DNA of 64,000 bases from Fluviicoccus sp. (GCF_030646115.1 NZ_JAUSMX010000027.1:229651-293650); one strand, 5' to 3'. Positions 33,799 to 43,162 are shown, counted from the first letter of the stretch. Numbers and translations: made by a program. The notes: generated by a model not told the origin, from the sequence alone.

Positions 33799-35112
33799 TC
33801 AAAAGTGTCGTTTGGGCGCACAGCGCCGTCCGCCGGACTGCACGGCGTTGCAGGCATCCTCGGCACCCTTGCGCGCCTCGGTCAGTTCGCGGCGCGCCCT
33901 TGCGTAGTCGGGGGAACCGGCGCACTCGCTCTCAAGCCTGGCCAGCGCCTGGTCCAGCCGGTACATCAGGGTTTCGGTACTGGCGGTGATCGTAGCGTTG
34001 GCGGGCGTTTGGTCCGGCGGATCGCTGGCGACGCGGCAGGCTTGCCCTGCATCTTCAGTCGCGGGCAACGGCACGCCTTCCGTGGCGGCGGGGATGCTGG
34101 CGCTGTGCGCCGGTTCGTCGGCGGCGCGGCGGTATTCGACGCGGCCGGATTCGTCCGCTTCCTGCGGTTCGCCGGTCACGGCGCGGGCGATTTCGCCGCC
34201 GGAGCTTTCAACCAGCCCCTGCAACGTGCCGATCGTCTGGCCCAACGGTGATTTGGCGATATCCGCCTTGATCTCGCGCACGGCGCGCGGCGCGGCCTCC
34301 ATTTTCGCCAGCATCGCGGTCAGCATCGACTCTTCATCGGCATTGGCGGCGGTCACGGCCTCGTGGTTCTCGCGGGCGTTGTCCAGGCGCTCCTGCGCTT
34401 CCCGGCCGGACTTTTCCAGCAGGCCCATGCGCAGGTCATGGATGGCCTGCTGCTGCTCGGCTTCGGCCTGTGCCTGGCGCGCGGCCTGTTCCGCCCGGAT
34501 TTTAGCCTGACGTTGGGCTTCGGCCTGACGGGCGATGGCGGCTTGCTGCTGGGCCTGTTGTTGCGCCTGATATTGCTGCTGTGCCTGCCGGTTGCGTTCC
34601 TCGGCGGCGCGGTTGTAGGCGTCGCGTTCGGCCTGCCCCCGGCGCATCTCGGCGTTAAACGCCTCGGTGCGAAGTTGCTCCTGCTGGCGCTCCGCCTGTT
34701 CATTCAGGCGGCGTTGCGTTTCGGCCACTTTCTCGCGGGCCTCCAGCTCGGCCTTGTTCTGGCTGGCGATGCCCAGGCATTGCTCGCGGCGCTGTTCGTA
34801 AGCGGCTTTGATGCGTTCGTATTCGGCTTCAGCCTTGGCATGGTTGGCTTCGTACCACTCATGCGCCCGGCGGGAGCAGGCAAATCCCTCGTTTGACATC
34901 GAACCATACCGGGAACATTGCTGGTAGTTGGCGTTGCTCTGGTCGGAGACGGCCTGATAGGTACGGCTGAACGTCTCGGCGCGTTCATTCGAAATTTGCC
35001 AGTGCGTCGGGCATTGCGAGGGGTTGGTCGGTCCCGGTGTGAGTCCCGTCGCCGCGAATGGCCAGGCTGCGAGTAACACGGTGCTGAGCAGGTAAACGCT
35101 GGCTGTTCTCAT
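33799..35112 (-). CDS. Secreted coiled-coil protein, function unknown
   Basis: The 437-aa protein has a signal peptide ending around PFAATG. Six cysteines in the mature part probably form disulfides (QCP, QCSRYG, ACSRR, QCLG, then ECAG and RRCAP at the C-terminus). Residues 95-250 are an extremely Gln/Ala/Arg/Glu-rich coiled coil (RQAQQQYQAQQQAQQQ and similar), like TolA-type or periplasmic spacer proteins. No enzyme motif. It is the first gene of a two-gene unit with the lipoprotein at 33342. A structural periplasmic role is inference. Confidence 0.7.
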   Translation of the reverse strand: MRTASVYLLSTVLLAAWPFAATGLTPGPTNPSQCPTHWQISNERAETFSRTYQAVSDQSNANYQQCSRYGSMSNEGFACSRRAHEWYEANHAKAEAEYERIKAAYEQRREQCLGIASQNKAELEAREKVAETQRRLNEQAERQQEQLRTEAFNAEMRRGQAERDAYNRAAEERNRQAQQQYQAQQQAQQQAAIARQAEAQRQAKIRAEQAARQAQAEAEQQQAIHDLRMGLLEKSGREAQERLDNARENHEAVTAANADEESMLTAMLAKMEAAPRAVREIKADIAKSPLGQTIGTLQGLVESSGGEIARAVTGEPQEADESGRVEYRRAADEPAHSASIPAATEGVPLPATEDAGQACRVASDPPDQTPANATITASTETLMYRLDQALARLESECAGSPDYARARRELTEARKGAEDACNAVQSGGRRCAPKRHF

Positions 35113-35194
35113 TATGAATGCTGCGCCCCGGGTTTTGAGGCGGCTCCAGGAACTGATAGTTGTCCCAAATTATCATAGGCATGTCGGTGTAGAA

Positions 35195-35214
35195 ATACCC
35201 TCATTCAGGGGTAT
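35195..35214. promoter_or_regulatory. Candidate operator dyad between divergent genes
   Basis: ATACCC and GGGTAT are arranged symmetrically around TCATTCAG. The dyad lies 80 nt from the coiled-coil gene and 100 nt from the LuxR-type regulator, so it could be that regulator's binding site. Symmetry only. Confidence 0.3.
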
Positions 35215-35315
35215 GGAAAGCTGGAATTTTCTGGCAGGAGGGAGTGACAAAGACGGTTTTCCCGGCGATGCTCTGTCGGTCAAGGGCGGCCGGGTATACC
35301 AAGGGGAAAGGGAGG

Positions 35316-36482
35316 ATGAACAGGCAAGCACTGGAATACCAACTGATCGGGGATATTTACGAAGCCACGCTTGCGCCGGAGCGCTGGGCAGAGGTGCTGC
35401 AAGGCATCAGCGACCTGTGCGGTGCGGAAAAGAATGCCTTCCTGTCCACCGATCTGCTGAATCCGGCGGCCAACCTGCTGTTTTTCAGCGGCCATACCGA
35501 GGAGGCCGGGCGGGAATACCGCGAAGGCGGTTTCGATGTGCTGGAGTTCGAGCACACCGGGCGCTGGATGCAGCAGATCGGCGTCGGCGTGCCGTCGTCG
35601 TCCGATGAATTCTTCGGCGGCCCGGACGGCTATGCCGCGTCGGGCGGACGCTATGTCACCGATTACCTGAACCGTCACGGCACCTACCGCCAGCTGATCG
35701 TTGCGCTGGAACTGGCCGAATTCCGTTTTGCCGGTTTCGGCCTCAGCAACGGCCTGGACCGTCCCTTCACCCCGGACAATGTGGCGATGCTGGGCCGGAT
35801 GACGCCGCACATGCGCCGGGCGCTGCAGATCCATCGCCAGTTGCGCCTGGTCGAGTCGAACAACGCCTCGCTGTACCGCATCCTCGACCGGATGACCACC
35901 GGCGTGCTGCTGCTGAATGTGGCGGGGGCGGTCGCCTATGGCAACGACGCCTCGGCGCGCCTGCTGCGCGAGCATCCCGCCATCAGTGTCACCCGCCAGG
36001 AGGGGCTGCGCGCCGCCGATTTCGCCGAGAACCAGCAGTTGCAGACCCTGATCAAGGGCGCGCTGCAAACCGGGCAGCGCGAGGGCCGGGGCGTTCCAGG
36101 CGGCGTGATCGGGCTGACGTCCCCGCTCAGCGCCTCGCCGCTGATGTTGACCATCGCGCCGCTGTCGGCCTGCGGCGAATACCGCGACCTGGCGCTCGAC
36201 CAGATCACCGCCGTAATCTTCCTCAGCAATCCCGACGCCGGGCACCAGTTGTCCGCCCGCCTGCTGGAGGCGTCCTACGGTCTGACCGCGCGCGAGACCG
36301 AATTGTGCCAGCGTTTCGTGAACACGCCGGTGCTGGAAGCGGTGGCGGAGGAGGCGGGCATAACGCTGAGCACCTTGCGCAGCTACCTGAAAAGCATTTA
36401 TGAAAAGACGGACTGCCATTCCCAGGCGGAACTGATGCGCTTGCTGATGGGCTTGCGCGTCAATTTCGAGCATATTGCCTGA
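35316..36482 (+). CDS. LuxR-family regulator with PAS-like sensor region
   Basis: The 388-aa protein starts at MNRQALEYQLIGDIYEATL, behind GGGAGG. The N-terminal half includes PERWAEVLQGISDL and a PAS-like segment around SLYRILDRMTTGVLLLNVAGAVAYGN. The C-terminus has a LuxR/GerE helix-turn-helix: YGLTARETELCQRF, then LEAVAEEAGITLSTLRSYLKSIYEKTDCHSQAELMR-like helices. No receiver domain, so it is likely ligand- or redox-sensing rather than phosphorylated. A weak terminator follows. Target genes unknown; the divergent coiled-coil operon is a candidate. Confidence 0.85.
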   Translation: MNRQALEYQLIGDIYEATLAPERWAEVLQGISDLCGAEKNAFLSTDLLNPAANLLFFSGHTEEAGREYREGGFDVLEFEHTGRWMQQIGVGVPSSSDEFFGGPDGYAASGGRYVTDYLNRHGTYRQLIVALELAEFRFAGFGLSNGLDRPFTPDNVAMLGRMTPHMRRALQIHRQLRLVESNNASLYRILDRMTTGVLLLNVAGAVAYGNDASARLLREHPAISVTRQEGLRAADFAENQQLQTLIKGALQTGQREGRGVPGGVIGLTSPLSASPLMLTIAPLSACGEYRDLALDQITAVIFLSNPDAGHQLSARLLEASYGLTARETELCQRFVNTPVLEAVAEEAGITLSTLRSYLKSIYEKTDCHSQAELMRLLMGLRVNFEHIA

Positions 36483-36492
36483 AGCCTGCCTG

Positions 36493-36510
36493 CCCCGCCG
36501 GGGCGGGTTT
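36493..36510 (+). terminator. Possible intrinsic terminator after the LuxR-type gene
   Basis: CCCGCC and GGCGGG form a short, very GC-rich stem followed by TTT. The loop is only 2 nt, so the strength is doubtful. Confidence 0.35.
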
Positions 36511-36530
36511 ATCTGACGAAGGAAATGACC

Positions 36531-37187
36531 ATGAACCCGAAAAAAGTTGCAGTGATCCTGTCCGGCTGCGGTTTCAAGGACGGAGCTGAAATCTACGAAG
36601 CCACCCTGACCCTGCTGGCGCTGGATGAAGCCGATGCAGAGGTCCAGTGCTTTGCGCCCGACATGCCGCAGATGCATGTGGTCAACCACCTGACCGGTGA
36701 GGAAATGGCGGAAAGCCGCAACGTATTGGTGGAGGCGGCGCGGCTGGCGCGGGGCAACATCAAGCCGGTGACAGCGGCGCAGGTGGCGGATTTTGATGCA
36801 CTGATCATCCCCGGCGGTTTCGGCGCGGCCAAGAACCTGTGCGACTTTGCGGTGAAGGGCAGCGACATGAGCGTTCAGCCGGATGTGCTGGCCTTCGCCA
36901 AGGGCATGCATGCGGCGGGCAAGCCGGTGGGCTTCATCTGCATTGCCCCGGCCATGGCGCCGAAGGTGGGCGGGGCGGGCACGCAGTACACCATCGGCAA
37001 TGATGCCGGGACGGCGGCGGCAATCAATGCCATGGGCGGCAAGCATGTGGAGTGCGCGGTGGATGACTGCGTGGTGGATCGTGATCGCAAGATCGTGACG
37101 ACACCGGCCTATATGTATCCGGCGCGGATTCGGGAGGCGCGGGCGGGGATTCAGAAGCTGGTGGGTGCGGTATTGGGAATGGCTTGA
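36531..37187 (+). CDS. elbB: Isoprenoid biosynthesis glyoxalase ElbB
   Basis: The 218-aa protein starts at MNPKKVAVILSGCGFKDG. The ATG two codons upstream directly abuts AAGGAA, whereas this one has a 6-nt spacing. It belongs to the DJ-1/PfpI superfamily. The nucleophile cysteine is in GFICIAPAMAPK, and IIPGGFGAAKNLCDFA is the ElbB-specific loop. The Escherichia coli protein has weak glyoxalase activity and was linked to isoprenoid output. Monocistronic. Confidence 0.95.
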   Translation: MNPKKVAVILSGCGFKDGAEIYEATLTLLALDEADAEVQCFAPDMPQMHVVNHLTGEEMAESRNVLVEAARLARGNIKPVTAAQVADFDALIIPGGFGAAKNLCDFAVKGSDMSVQPDVLAFAKGMHAAGKPVGFICIAPAMAPKVGGAGTQYTIGNDAGTAAAINAMGGKHVECAVDDCVVDRDRKIVTTPAYMYPARIREARAGIQKLVGAVLGMA

Positions 37188-37196
37188 CGTTGCAGT

Positions 37197-37267
37197 TGTA
37201 GGTCGGGCTTAAGCCCGACAATCATCCTTCGATCGGAGAGTGTTGTCGGGCTGAAGCCCGACCTACA
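37197..37267. repeat. REP-type inverted repeat (GTAGGTCGGGCTTAAGCCCGAC family)
   Basis: Two 25-bp arms (37197-37221 and 37243-37267) are reverse complements with one mismatch, and each arm is itself a small palindrome around GGGCTTAAGCCC. The right arm carries the last coding bases and the spacer the stop of the phosphoesterase gene, so the element has inserted into the 3' end of that gene. Confidence 0.9.
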
Positions 37268-38037
37268 GGGGTGGTGCTTGCGACGCGTTCGGCCATCTGT
37301 TCCGCCCAGTTCAGGATCAGCAACGATCCGTCGGCCTGTTCGGCCAGCGCTGTCAGGCTCTCCACCCAATCGCCGTCGTTGGCGTAGAGGATGCCGTCGA
37401 TGTCGCGCAATTCGGCGTGATGGATGTGCCCGCACACCACACCCTGTACACCGCGTTTGCGGGCCTCGCGTGCGACGGCGTTTTCAAAGTCGCTGACATA
37501 GCTGACCGCGCGCTTGACTTTAAGCTTCAGGTACTTCGACAGCGACCAGTAGGGCAACCCCATCCGCGCGCGTTGTGAATTGAGCCGCCGGTTGAGCTTT
37601 AACGTCAATTCATACAGCGAGTCACCGAGATAGGCGAGCCACTTCGCGCACTGAACGACACCGTCGAACAAATCGCCGTGGGTGATCCAGAGTTTGCGGC
37701 CGTCTGCGGTATGGTGGATCCATTCGTCGACCACCTCAATGCCGCCGAAGGTGTTGTGCAGGTATTTGCGGGCAAATTCATCATGGTTGCCGGGGATGAA
37801 TATGACCCGCGTGCCTTTGCGGGCCTTGCGCAGCAGCTTCTGCACCACATCGTTGTGCGTTTGCGGCCAGTACCATTGCCGGCGCAGCTGCCAGCCGTCA
37901 ACGATATCGCCGACCAGGTACAGCGTTTCGCATTCAGTATGTTTCAGGAAGTCGAGCAGCGCATCCGCCTGGCAACCCGGTGTACCCAGATGCAGGTCGG
38001 ATATCCACAGGGTACGGTAGTGCTGCGATGGCCGCAT
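37222..38037 (-). CDS. UDP-2,3-diacylglucosamine diphosphatase family metallophosphoesterase
   Basis: The 271-aa protein starts at MRPSQHYRTLWISDLHLG. Upstream in-frame ATGs (38055, 38139) would add residues not typical of the family. All calcineurin-type metal motifs are present: WISDLHLG, LVGDIVDGW, IPGNHDEF, THGDLFDG and CGHIHHAEL. It is the long relative of LpxH seen in many proteobacteria; true LpxH activity in lipid A synthesis is possible but not certain. The last 15 residues (PVGRASARQHSPIEG) are encoded by the REP element and are presumably dispensable. Confidence 0.85.
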   Translation of the reverse strand: MRPSQHYRTLWISDLHLGTPGCQADALLDFLKHTECETLYLVGDIVDGWQLRRQWYWPQTHNDVVQKLLRKARKGTRVIFIPGNHDEFARKYLHNTFGGIEVVDEWIHHTADGRKLWITHGDLFDGVVQCAKWLAYLGDSLYELTLKLNRRLNSQRARMGLPYWSLSKYLKLKVKRAVSYVSDFENAVAREARKRGVQGVVCGHIHHAELRDIDGILYANDGDWVESLTALAEQADGSLLILNWAEQMAERVASTTPVGRASARQHSPIEG

Positions 38038-38210
38038 GATGTCTTCTTCGGACATGTCCTGAGGCTGTGCGGTCTGGTCGCGCCATGCGCGAAGGGGGGC
38101 GTTGTCGTAGTGCATGAGTCTGAAAATTAGAGACTCCATATGACCATGCGGCTGCGCCGGCGTGAAGCTTCCGTGACAGTCGGTTCCGGATCTTCATCAT
38201 GCAGGGCGCC

Positions 38211-38795
38211 TCACACCCCCGGCATGTCTCCGGTTTCCGCATCCCTCCGGCACTGTTCCCGCAGCGCGGCCCATCCCTCCGGCCCCAGCCGCTTCAACGT
38301 CTCCATGTTCTCCTCATAAATACGGTCCGGGTTCTCCATCGACGCCACCGCCTTATCAATACTGCTTTCCCGCAGCAAATGCAGCGTCGGATACGGCGAA
38401 CGGTTGGTGGCGTTGGTCACATCCTCGAACGGGGTTCCGGCAAACTGGTAATCCGGATGGAAGCTGGCAATCTGGAACTCCCCCTCCAGCCCGGCCCGCC
38501 GCAACAGCAACTCGGCCAAGCCCAGAAAATCATTGAAGTCGAGAAAATCTGCAAATCCCTCCGTCAGGATCAGCAGCGTGGTCTCGGTTTCCTCTACCGG
38601 CGTGTCGGCCAGCAATAGCAGTTCCGCCATCATCTGCTCCAGCACCCGCGCCGGCTCCGGGCTGTCGCTGACCACATAACGCATCCGGTCCTTCGCCTCC
38701 ACAGCGCGCGCAAAAGGGCACAGGTTGAGGCCGATGACGGCGCGGCGCACCCAGGCGCGGGTTTCATCAATCACGGGGTCGGGGAGGGTGGTCAT
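38211..38795 (-). CDS. DUF1415 family protein
   Basis: The 194-aa protein has the family signature TRAWVRRAVIGLNLCPFA near the N-terminus and FHPDYQFAG, NRSPYPTLHLLRE further on. It is cytoplasmic with no signal. The conserved cysteine and histidine suggest a catalytic or metal role, but the family is uncharacterised. The gene stands alone. The 179 bp on its right side, up to the thioesterase gene, hold no other recognised feature beyond promoter space. Confidence 0.88.
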   Translation of the reverse strand: MTTLPDPVIDETRAWVRRAVIGLNLCPFARAVEAKDRMRYVVSDSPEPARVLEQMMAELLLLADTPVEETETTLLILTEGFADFLDFNDFLGLAELLLRRAGLEGEFQIASFHPDYQFAGTPFEDVTNATNRSPYPTLHLLRESSIDKAVASMENPDRIYEENMETLKRLGPEGWAALREQCRRDAETGDMPGV

Positions 38796-38974
38796 GGTGC
38801 ACGGGCATCCGGAGGCGGAGAGTCTGGTTGAATTCTAGCATTCCCGACGGGCCAATGGCGGACTTGACCGCAGGATCGTGATATGTCCGACAATCCAGCC
38901 ATTGGCAAGCAAGCGTTCGATAGGTTACAACTGACGCCTGATCACTTTTCTCAGCCCGAATCCCGGATGCCCCC

Positions 38975-39472
38975 ATGAGCGAACACCCCCATACCTCCCA
39001 TGACAGCGACGCCGAGGCCGAAGCCAAGGCGCGCGTGCTGAAAGAACGCATGCAGATGGGTTTCAACATGATTCCCTTCAACCAGGTGATCGGTTTGCAG
39101 ATCACGGATATCAGCCTGGAGCGGGTGGCGGCGGAATTTACGATGAAACCGCAGCTGATCGGCAACATGACGCACCAGATCCTGCACGGCGGCGTCATCG
39201 CCACGGCGCTGGACACCATTGGCGGCGCCATGGCCATGTCGGCAGTCTATGCCGCCATGAAGGGCATGCCCAAGGAGGAGCGCACCATGCGCATTCTGAA
39301 GCTGGCGACGCTGGATATGCGCGTGGATTACCTGAAGCCGGGTCGCGGCAAGCTTTTCACGGTTTCGTCCACGGTGCTGCGGGTGGGCAAGAAAGTCTGC
39401 GTGACGCGCATGGAGCTTGAAAACGAGGACAAGGAACTGATTGCCGTGGGTACGGCGACCTATATGTACTGA
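38975..39472 (+). CDS. Hotdog-fold thioesterase, PaaI/YiiD-like
   Basis: The 165-aa protein opens with an acidic N-terminus (SEHPHTSHDSDAEAEAKA). The hotdog signature is GNMTHQILHGGVIATALDTIGG, where HGGVIATALD is the typical active helix. DMRVDYLKPGRGKLF and VTRMELENED follow. Likely an acyl-CoA thioesterase on medium or aromatic acyl chains; substrate unknown. The lipoprotein gene follows after 50 nt. Confidence 0.85.
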   Translation: MSEHPHTSHDSDAEAEAKARVLKERMQMGFNMIPFNQVIGLQITDISLERVAAEFTMKPQLIGNMTHQILHGGVIATALDTIGGAMAMSAVYAAMKGMPKEERTMRILKLATLDMRVDYLKPGRGKLFTVSSTVLRVGKKVCVTRMELENEDKELIAVGTATYMY

Positions 39473-39521
39473 TGCCCTGCGGTCGCGCATAATGTGGCAT
39501 CCCAATTCAAGCGACCGGAGC

Positions 39522-40517
39522 ATGCACGTGAGAGGAACCGTTATCAGGGTTACAGGATGGGCGTTGGCGGCCGCGCTGGCTACGGGTCTGGCCGGTTGCG
39601 GCGGCAGCGGTGAGAGCGCCACAACGGAATTCTACCGGCTGAAGGAAATCAACCGTTTTGCCCCGAAGGCCGGATCGGCCGATCTGCAAAAAATTTCCCG
39701 GCAGGCGTTTCTTTATCAGGAAAGCAGTAATCCCGACCGCACCATCCTTTACTCCGGCAGTGGAGCGGACACCCTCTGGGGCACTGCCGACGACGTGATT
39801 GCCTATTACGTCACCTGCGCCTACAGCGGCAAGGCCGTGACCCAGCCGCTGGACCTGGAAACGGAGATCCGTGACGGTCTGGGCGGGCTGTACAGCAGCC
39901 ATACGGCCGCCATGACCGGTATCGGCCTCGATGAGCTGGCCCGCAGTTGCGCCATCAATTACAACAAGCAGGGCGCGCTGGCGATGAAAGTCTACAGCGC
40001 TGCCGGTGCGGATAACGTCTGGCAGAATGCGGATGATACGCTGTTGCTCAGCGTGGACTGGAAGCAGCCGGGTACGTCCGGTGATGCCTCGGTGGCGGTG
40101 ACGGCGCCGGGTATTCCGGCTTTTGCCGGGGTAACCCTGGCCCATTACTATTATGGCTCACTCAGCGGCGCCGAACGCGACTTGGTGCGGACCGGCAGTT
40201 ATTATGCCTACACGCGGGACGGGTCCGACCGCCTGACACGCCGCAGCCGCTACAACTTTGCCGGAAATCCCGCCGCATGGCCGGGAGCCCAGGCCGGGGA
40301 TGTGCGCCTGGATTACACCGAATACCAGTACAACACCGATGAATTGCTGAAGTGCACCCGCAATGACGCGGAAACGGCGTTATCGCTGGTGCGCGACTCC
40401 TACCAGAATAACTTTCTCAACATGCGGCAAACGTTCAGAGCCGGTGTGGACAGGGATTTTTGCACCCCTGATGACGTCCTGATGCTGGCGGACGGCTTTG
40501 TATTCGAAAAGATCTGA
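39522..40517 (+). CDS. Lipoprotein with G-x-D-x-x-W-x-x-x-D-D repeats
   Basis: The 331-aa protein starts at MHVRGTVIRVTGWALAAALA, with the lipobox LAGC. Three copies of a short motif are visible: GSGADTLWGTADDVIAYYV, AAGADNVWQNADDTLLLSV and AGVDRDFCTPDDVLMLADG. Similar G-x-D/TPDDV repeats occur in uncharacterised exported proteins and could bind calcium through their aspartates (inference). No enzyme motif. Orientation matches the thioesterase gene upstream. Envelope location, function unknown. Confidence 0.7.
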   Translation: MHVRGTVIRVTGWALAAALATGLAGCGGSGESATTEFYRLKEINRFAPKAGSADLQKISRQAFLYQESSNPDRTILYSGSGADTLWGTADDVIAYYVTCAYSGKAVTQPLDLETEIRDGLGGLYSSHTAAMTGIGLDELARSCAINYNKQGALAMKVYSAAGADNVWQNADDTLLLSVDWKQPGTSGDASVAVTAPGIPAFAGVTLAHYYYGSLSGAERDLVRTGSYYAYTRDGSDRLTRRSRYNFAGNPAAWPGAQAGDVRLDYTEYQYNTDELLKCTRNDAETALSLVRDSYQNNFLNMRQTFRAGVDRDFCTPDDVLMLADGFVFEKI

Positions 40518-40561
40518 GAAACAGGGGGACGCCGCTGCGTCCCCCTTCCTGCCGCCGGGAA

Positions 40562-42697
40562 TCAGAAATTCCCCATGAACAACCGCCGCATCACCCGCTC
40601 CTTCAGGCCGTGCGCCTCTTCCAGCCCCATGCGTTCCAGATAACTGTGCGGCACTTCGTGGTCCTTGAACACCGAATTGATCACCGCCTTCATCAGGCTG
40701 AGCGGGTTCTCGGTGCTGGCCTTCAGCGCCATCAGCGCCTTGACGATGGCCAGCTCGTCCTTGGTGAAGTCTGTGCCGAAGGGGAAGGCGGGCAGGCTCT
40801 GCTGGAAGGGCTCCAGCCGCGCCGCCAGTGACTCCGGGGTGTTGTCGCAGTGGACCCGGGGAATCATGTAATCCGCCGACAGCTTGCCCTGCGCCACCGC
40901 CCATTCCCGCAGTTCTTCCTGGCAGCGCGAGTCGGTGACGTTGAGCAGCGCCTTGATGATGTCGCTGTCGTTCTTGGCGCGCAGGTCGGCCACGCCGTAT
41001 TCCGTCACCAGCATGTCGCGCAGGTGGCGGGGAATGGTGATGTGGCCGTAATGGGTGACAATGTTCGATTTCACTTCGCCGTCCACCATGCGGTGGCTGC
41101 GCATCATCAGGATGGAGCGCGCATCCGGCAGCTCGTGCGCCTGCGCCACAAAGTTGTACTGGCCGCCGACACCGCTCACCACCTTGCCGTTTTCCAGCCC
41201 GTCGGAGACATGCGCCCCGGACAGCGTGGTCATCATGCAGGTGTTGATGAAGCGCGCCTTGACACGTTGTGCGCGCTTCAGGGCCTCGGTGCCATAGCGG
41301 TCTTCATAGAGGTGGTTGATGAAGGTGATGGAGGTCATGCAGATGCGTTCGCGCTCGGCTTCGCTCATGCCGCGCAGGGTGTCATAGAAGTCACGCGGGC
41401 CCAGGAAGAAGCCGCCGTGCATAATGATGCCGCCCGCCAGTTGCTGGCCCAGGCAATGGGCAATGATGCCCTGCAGCACATCGCTGTCGTCGAGGTCGTT
41501 GCCGACCACGGCTTCCCCGGCGTGCAGCTGGCCGTCCTCGAACGAGCAGTCCTCGTGGAAGATGCCGTGGCGGATCAGGAAGCTGACGTCATCGCCGTCC
41601 AGCGGGCTGCCGATGAGGCCGTGCTCGCGCAGGATGCGCAGTGTGTGCGGTGTCACCTTGTCGGTGAGCAGCCCCTGGTTCAGCAGTTTTTGCAGCCCGG
41701 CATGGCCATAAACCGGCTTGCGGACAATGCCTGCCTGCATCAGCTTCAGGAAGCCGTTGACGAACATTTCGCTGCAACCGTACAGGCCCTTGGTGAAGGG
41801 GGTGGTTTCCTGGTCGGGCTTCATCGGATTGCCCTGGTTGAGGCGGCGGATCAGCGTCGTGTAGTTGGCGTTGTCATGCTGGCGCATGATCAGCGAGTGG
41901 GCGATGGCGTCGCCCAGCGAGCCGATGCCGATTTGCAGCGTGCCGCCGTCCTGCACCAGGGTGCTGGTGTGCAGGCCGATGGCGTAGTCGGCCTGGGTCA
42001 CCTTCATGTTGGGGGTGGAGAACAGCGTGTGGGTGCCGGCCGGGTCGTCAATGATGATGTCGAACAGGTCTGGCGAGACTTCGGCATCGTTGACCATGTA
42101 CGGCAGGTTGTGGTTGATCATGCCCACGGCGAAGATTTTTTCCCCGGCCTCGCGGCGCGGCTTCAGCAGTTCGAACAGGTCGGTCGGTACATCGGTGTTG
42201 CAGGCCAGGCTGATGCGCAGCCCGGCTTCGTCCTCGCGCGCGGCCACGGCCTGCGCCACCACATTGACGCCGTTGTGCGCCATGTCGCGGGCAATATGAG
42301 TGTAGTTGCTGTTGATATAGTTCTGCTGCGCCACCGGATTGCCCAGCCAGTCGCCGGACTTGAGGAAGAATTCGTTGACGGTGATGTTCGGCGGCAGCGT
42401 GCCGTCGCGCAGGTCACTGAGGTAGTCCAGGTCGGGGTAGTCGGCGAATACGCGCTCCACGAACGGGTTCAGGAAGCGGCCTTCCAGATCACTGTGCGCC
42501 TGCGGCTTGTTCAGCGACAGTGCGGTGTAGATGTTGAGGCGGCGCTTGCCGTCGGCCTTGATACGGCGGTAAAGCGCATTGACGAAGGGATTGGGCTTGC
42601 CGATGCCCAGCGGAATGCCCAGCGTAATGTCGCCGTCGATTTCATCGATGATTCTGCTGACGGCCTGGTCAATGGCGGAGTAACGGATGTGGCTCAT
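40562..42697 (-). CDS. Acetyl-CoA hydrolase/transferase family protein
   Basis: The 711-aa protein starts at MSHIRYSAIDQAVSRIIDE, and 33 upstream in-frame codons lack coding character. It is longer than the 500-aa CoA-transferases but matches the acetyl-CoA hydrolase/transferase C-terminal domain form: GIGSLGDAIAHSLI, SGVGGQYNFVAQAH (the CoA loop) and VTEYGVADLRAKND. The reaction is transfer or hydrolysis of acyl-CoA; the acceptor is unknown. Acetate or succinate handling is likely. Transcribed alone. The 160-bp upstream region has several GAATA/TATTC dyads but no clear promoter. Confidence 0.88.
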   Translation of the reverse strand: MSHIRYSAIDQAVSRIIDEIDGDITLGIPLGIGKPNPFVNALYRRIKADGKRRLNIYTALSLNKPQAHSDLEGRFLNPFVERVFADYPDLDYLSDLRDGTLPPNITVNEFFLKSGDWLGNPVAQQNYINSNYTHIARDMAHNGVNVVAQAVAAREDEAGLRISLACNTDVPTDLFELLKPRREAGEKIFAVGMINHNLPYMVNDAEVSPDLFDIIIDDPAGTHTLFSTPNMKVTQADYAIGLHTSTLVQDGGTLQIGIGSLGDAIAHSLIMRQHDNANYTTLIRRLNQGNPMKPDQETTPFTKGLYGCSEMFVNGFLKLMQAGIVRKPVYGHAGLQKLLNQGLLTDKVTPHTLRILREHGLIGSPLDGDDVSFLIRHGIFHEDCSFEDGQLHAGEAVVGNDLDDSDVLQGIIAHCLGQQLAGGIIMHGGFFLGPRDFYDTLRGMSEAERERICMTSITFINHLYEDRYGTEALKRAQRVKARFINTCMMTTLSGAHVSDGLENGKVVSGVGGQYNFVAQAHELPDARSILMMRSHRMVDGEVKSNIVTHYGHITIPRHLRDMLVTEYGVADLRAKNDSDIIKALLNVTDSRCQEELREWAVAQGKLSADYMIPRVHCDNTPESLAARLEPFQQSLPAFPFGTDFTKDELAIVKALMALKASTENPLSLMKAVINSVFKDHEVPHSYLERMGLEEAHGLKERVMRRLFMGNF

Positions 42698-42860
42698 GGA
42701 ACGCTCCCGGGAACAGTTTTGATGCGGGTTTATTGGTATTCTGGCAATATTCGGGTAGAGCGAATACTCTCGCTTTGGGCTGTGAGCATAAGCCAAAGCG
42801 CGTCGGCGACAAAGATTCCTGATACGCTAATACCCTTAACTTTGTCAGGTTTTTTGTCCG

Positions 42861-43142
42861 TTGAAGCCTATCCCCAGCCGTGAGCCTGAAATTCCCTGCC
42901 GGCCCCGCTGTTCGGCCTGCTGCATTGCACCGTCCATCAGCTCGGCCATTCCCGGCATGCCGCAGGGAAAACCGGCGGGTGTGCCCTGTGTGCAGCTGGA
43001 CGGGCAGGGATTTTGCCTGATTTTTGGCCGTCCGGAACGTCCGGCGGTGTGTACCGGCCTGCGTCCGGTCGCAAGTATGTGTGGTGAAAACCGGGAACAG
43101 GCCATGGCCTATCTGGCGGAGCTGGAACGTTTGACCTGCTGA
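42861..43142 (+). CDS. YkgJ family cysteine cluster protein
   Basis: The 93-aa protein has the cysteine pattern [28 protein letters not shown] and MCGENR, which is the YkgJ cluster thought to bind zinc or an iron-sulfur centre. Function unproven. The 3' end is 20 nt before the glutamine amidotransferase gene, so the two are probably cotranscribed. Confidence 0.9.
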   Translation: MKPIPSREPEIPCRPRCSACCIAPSISSAIPGMPQGKPAGVPCVQLDGQGFCLIFGRPERPAVCTGLRPVASMCGENREQAMAYLAELERLTC

Positions 43143-43162
43143 GCCTGTATTGAGGAATTATT

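Noticed and set aside
35280-37046. A 588-codon antisense frame across the LuxR-type and elbB genes
   Set aside because: It spans two well-supported genes and an intergenic region, and its composition is typical of a reverse-frame shadow.
40850-42883. A 677-codon frame opposite the acetyl-CoA hydrolase/transferase gene
   Set aside because: Shadow of a conserved gene; no motif in its translation.
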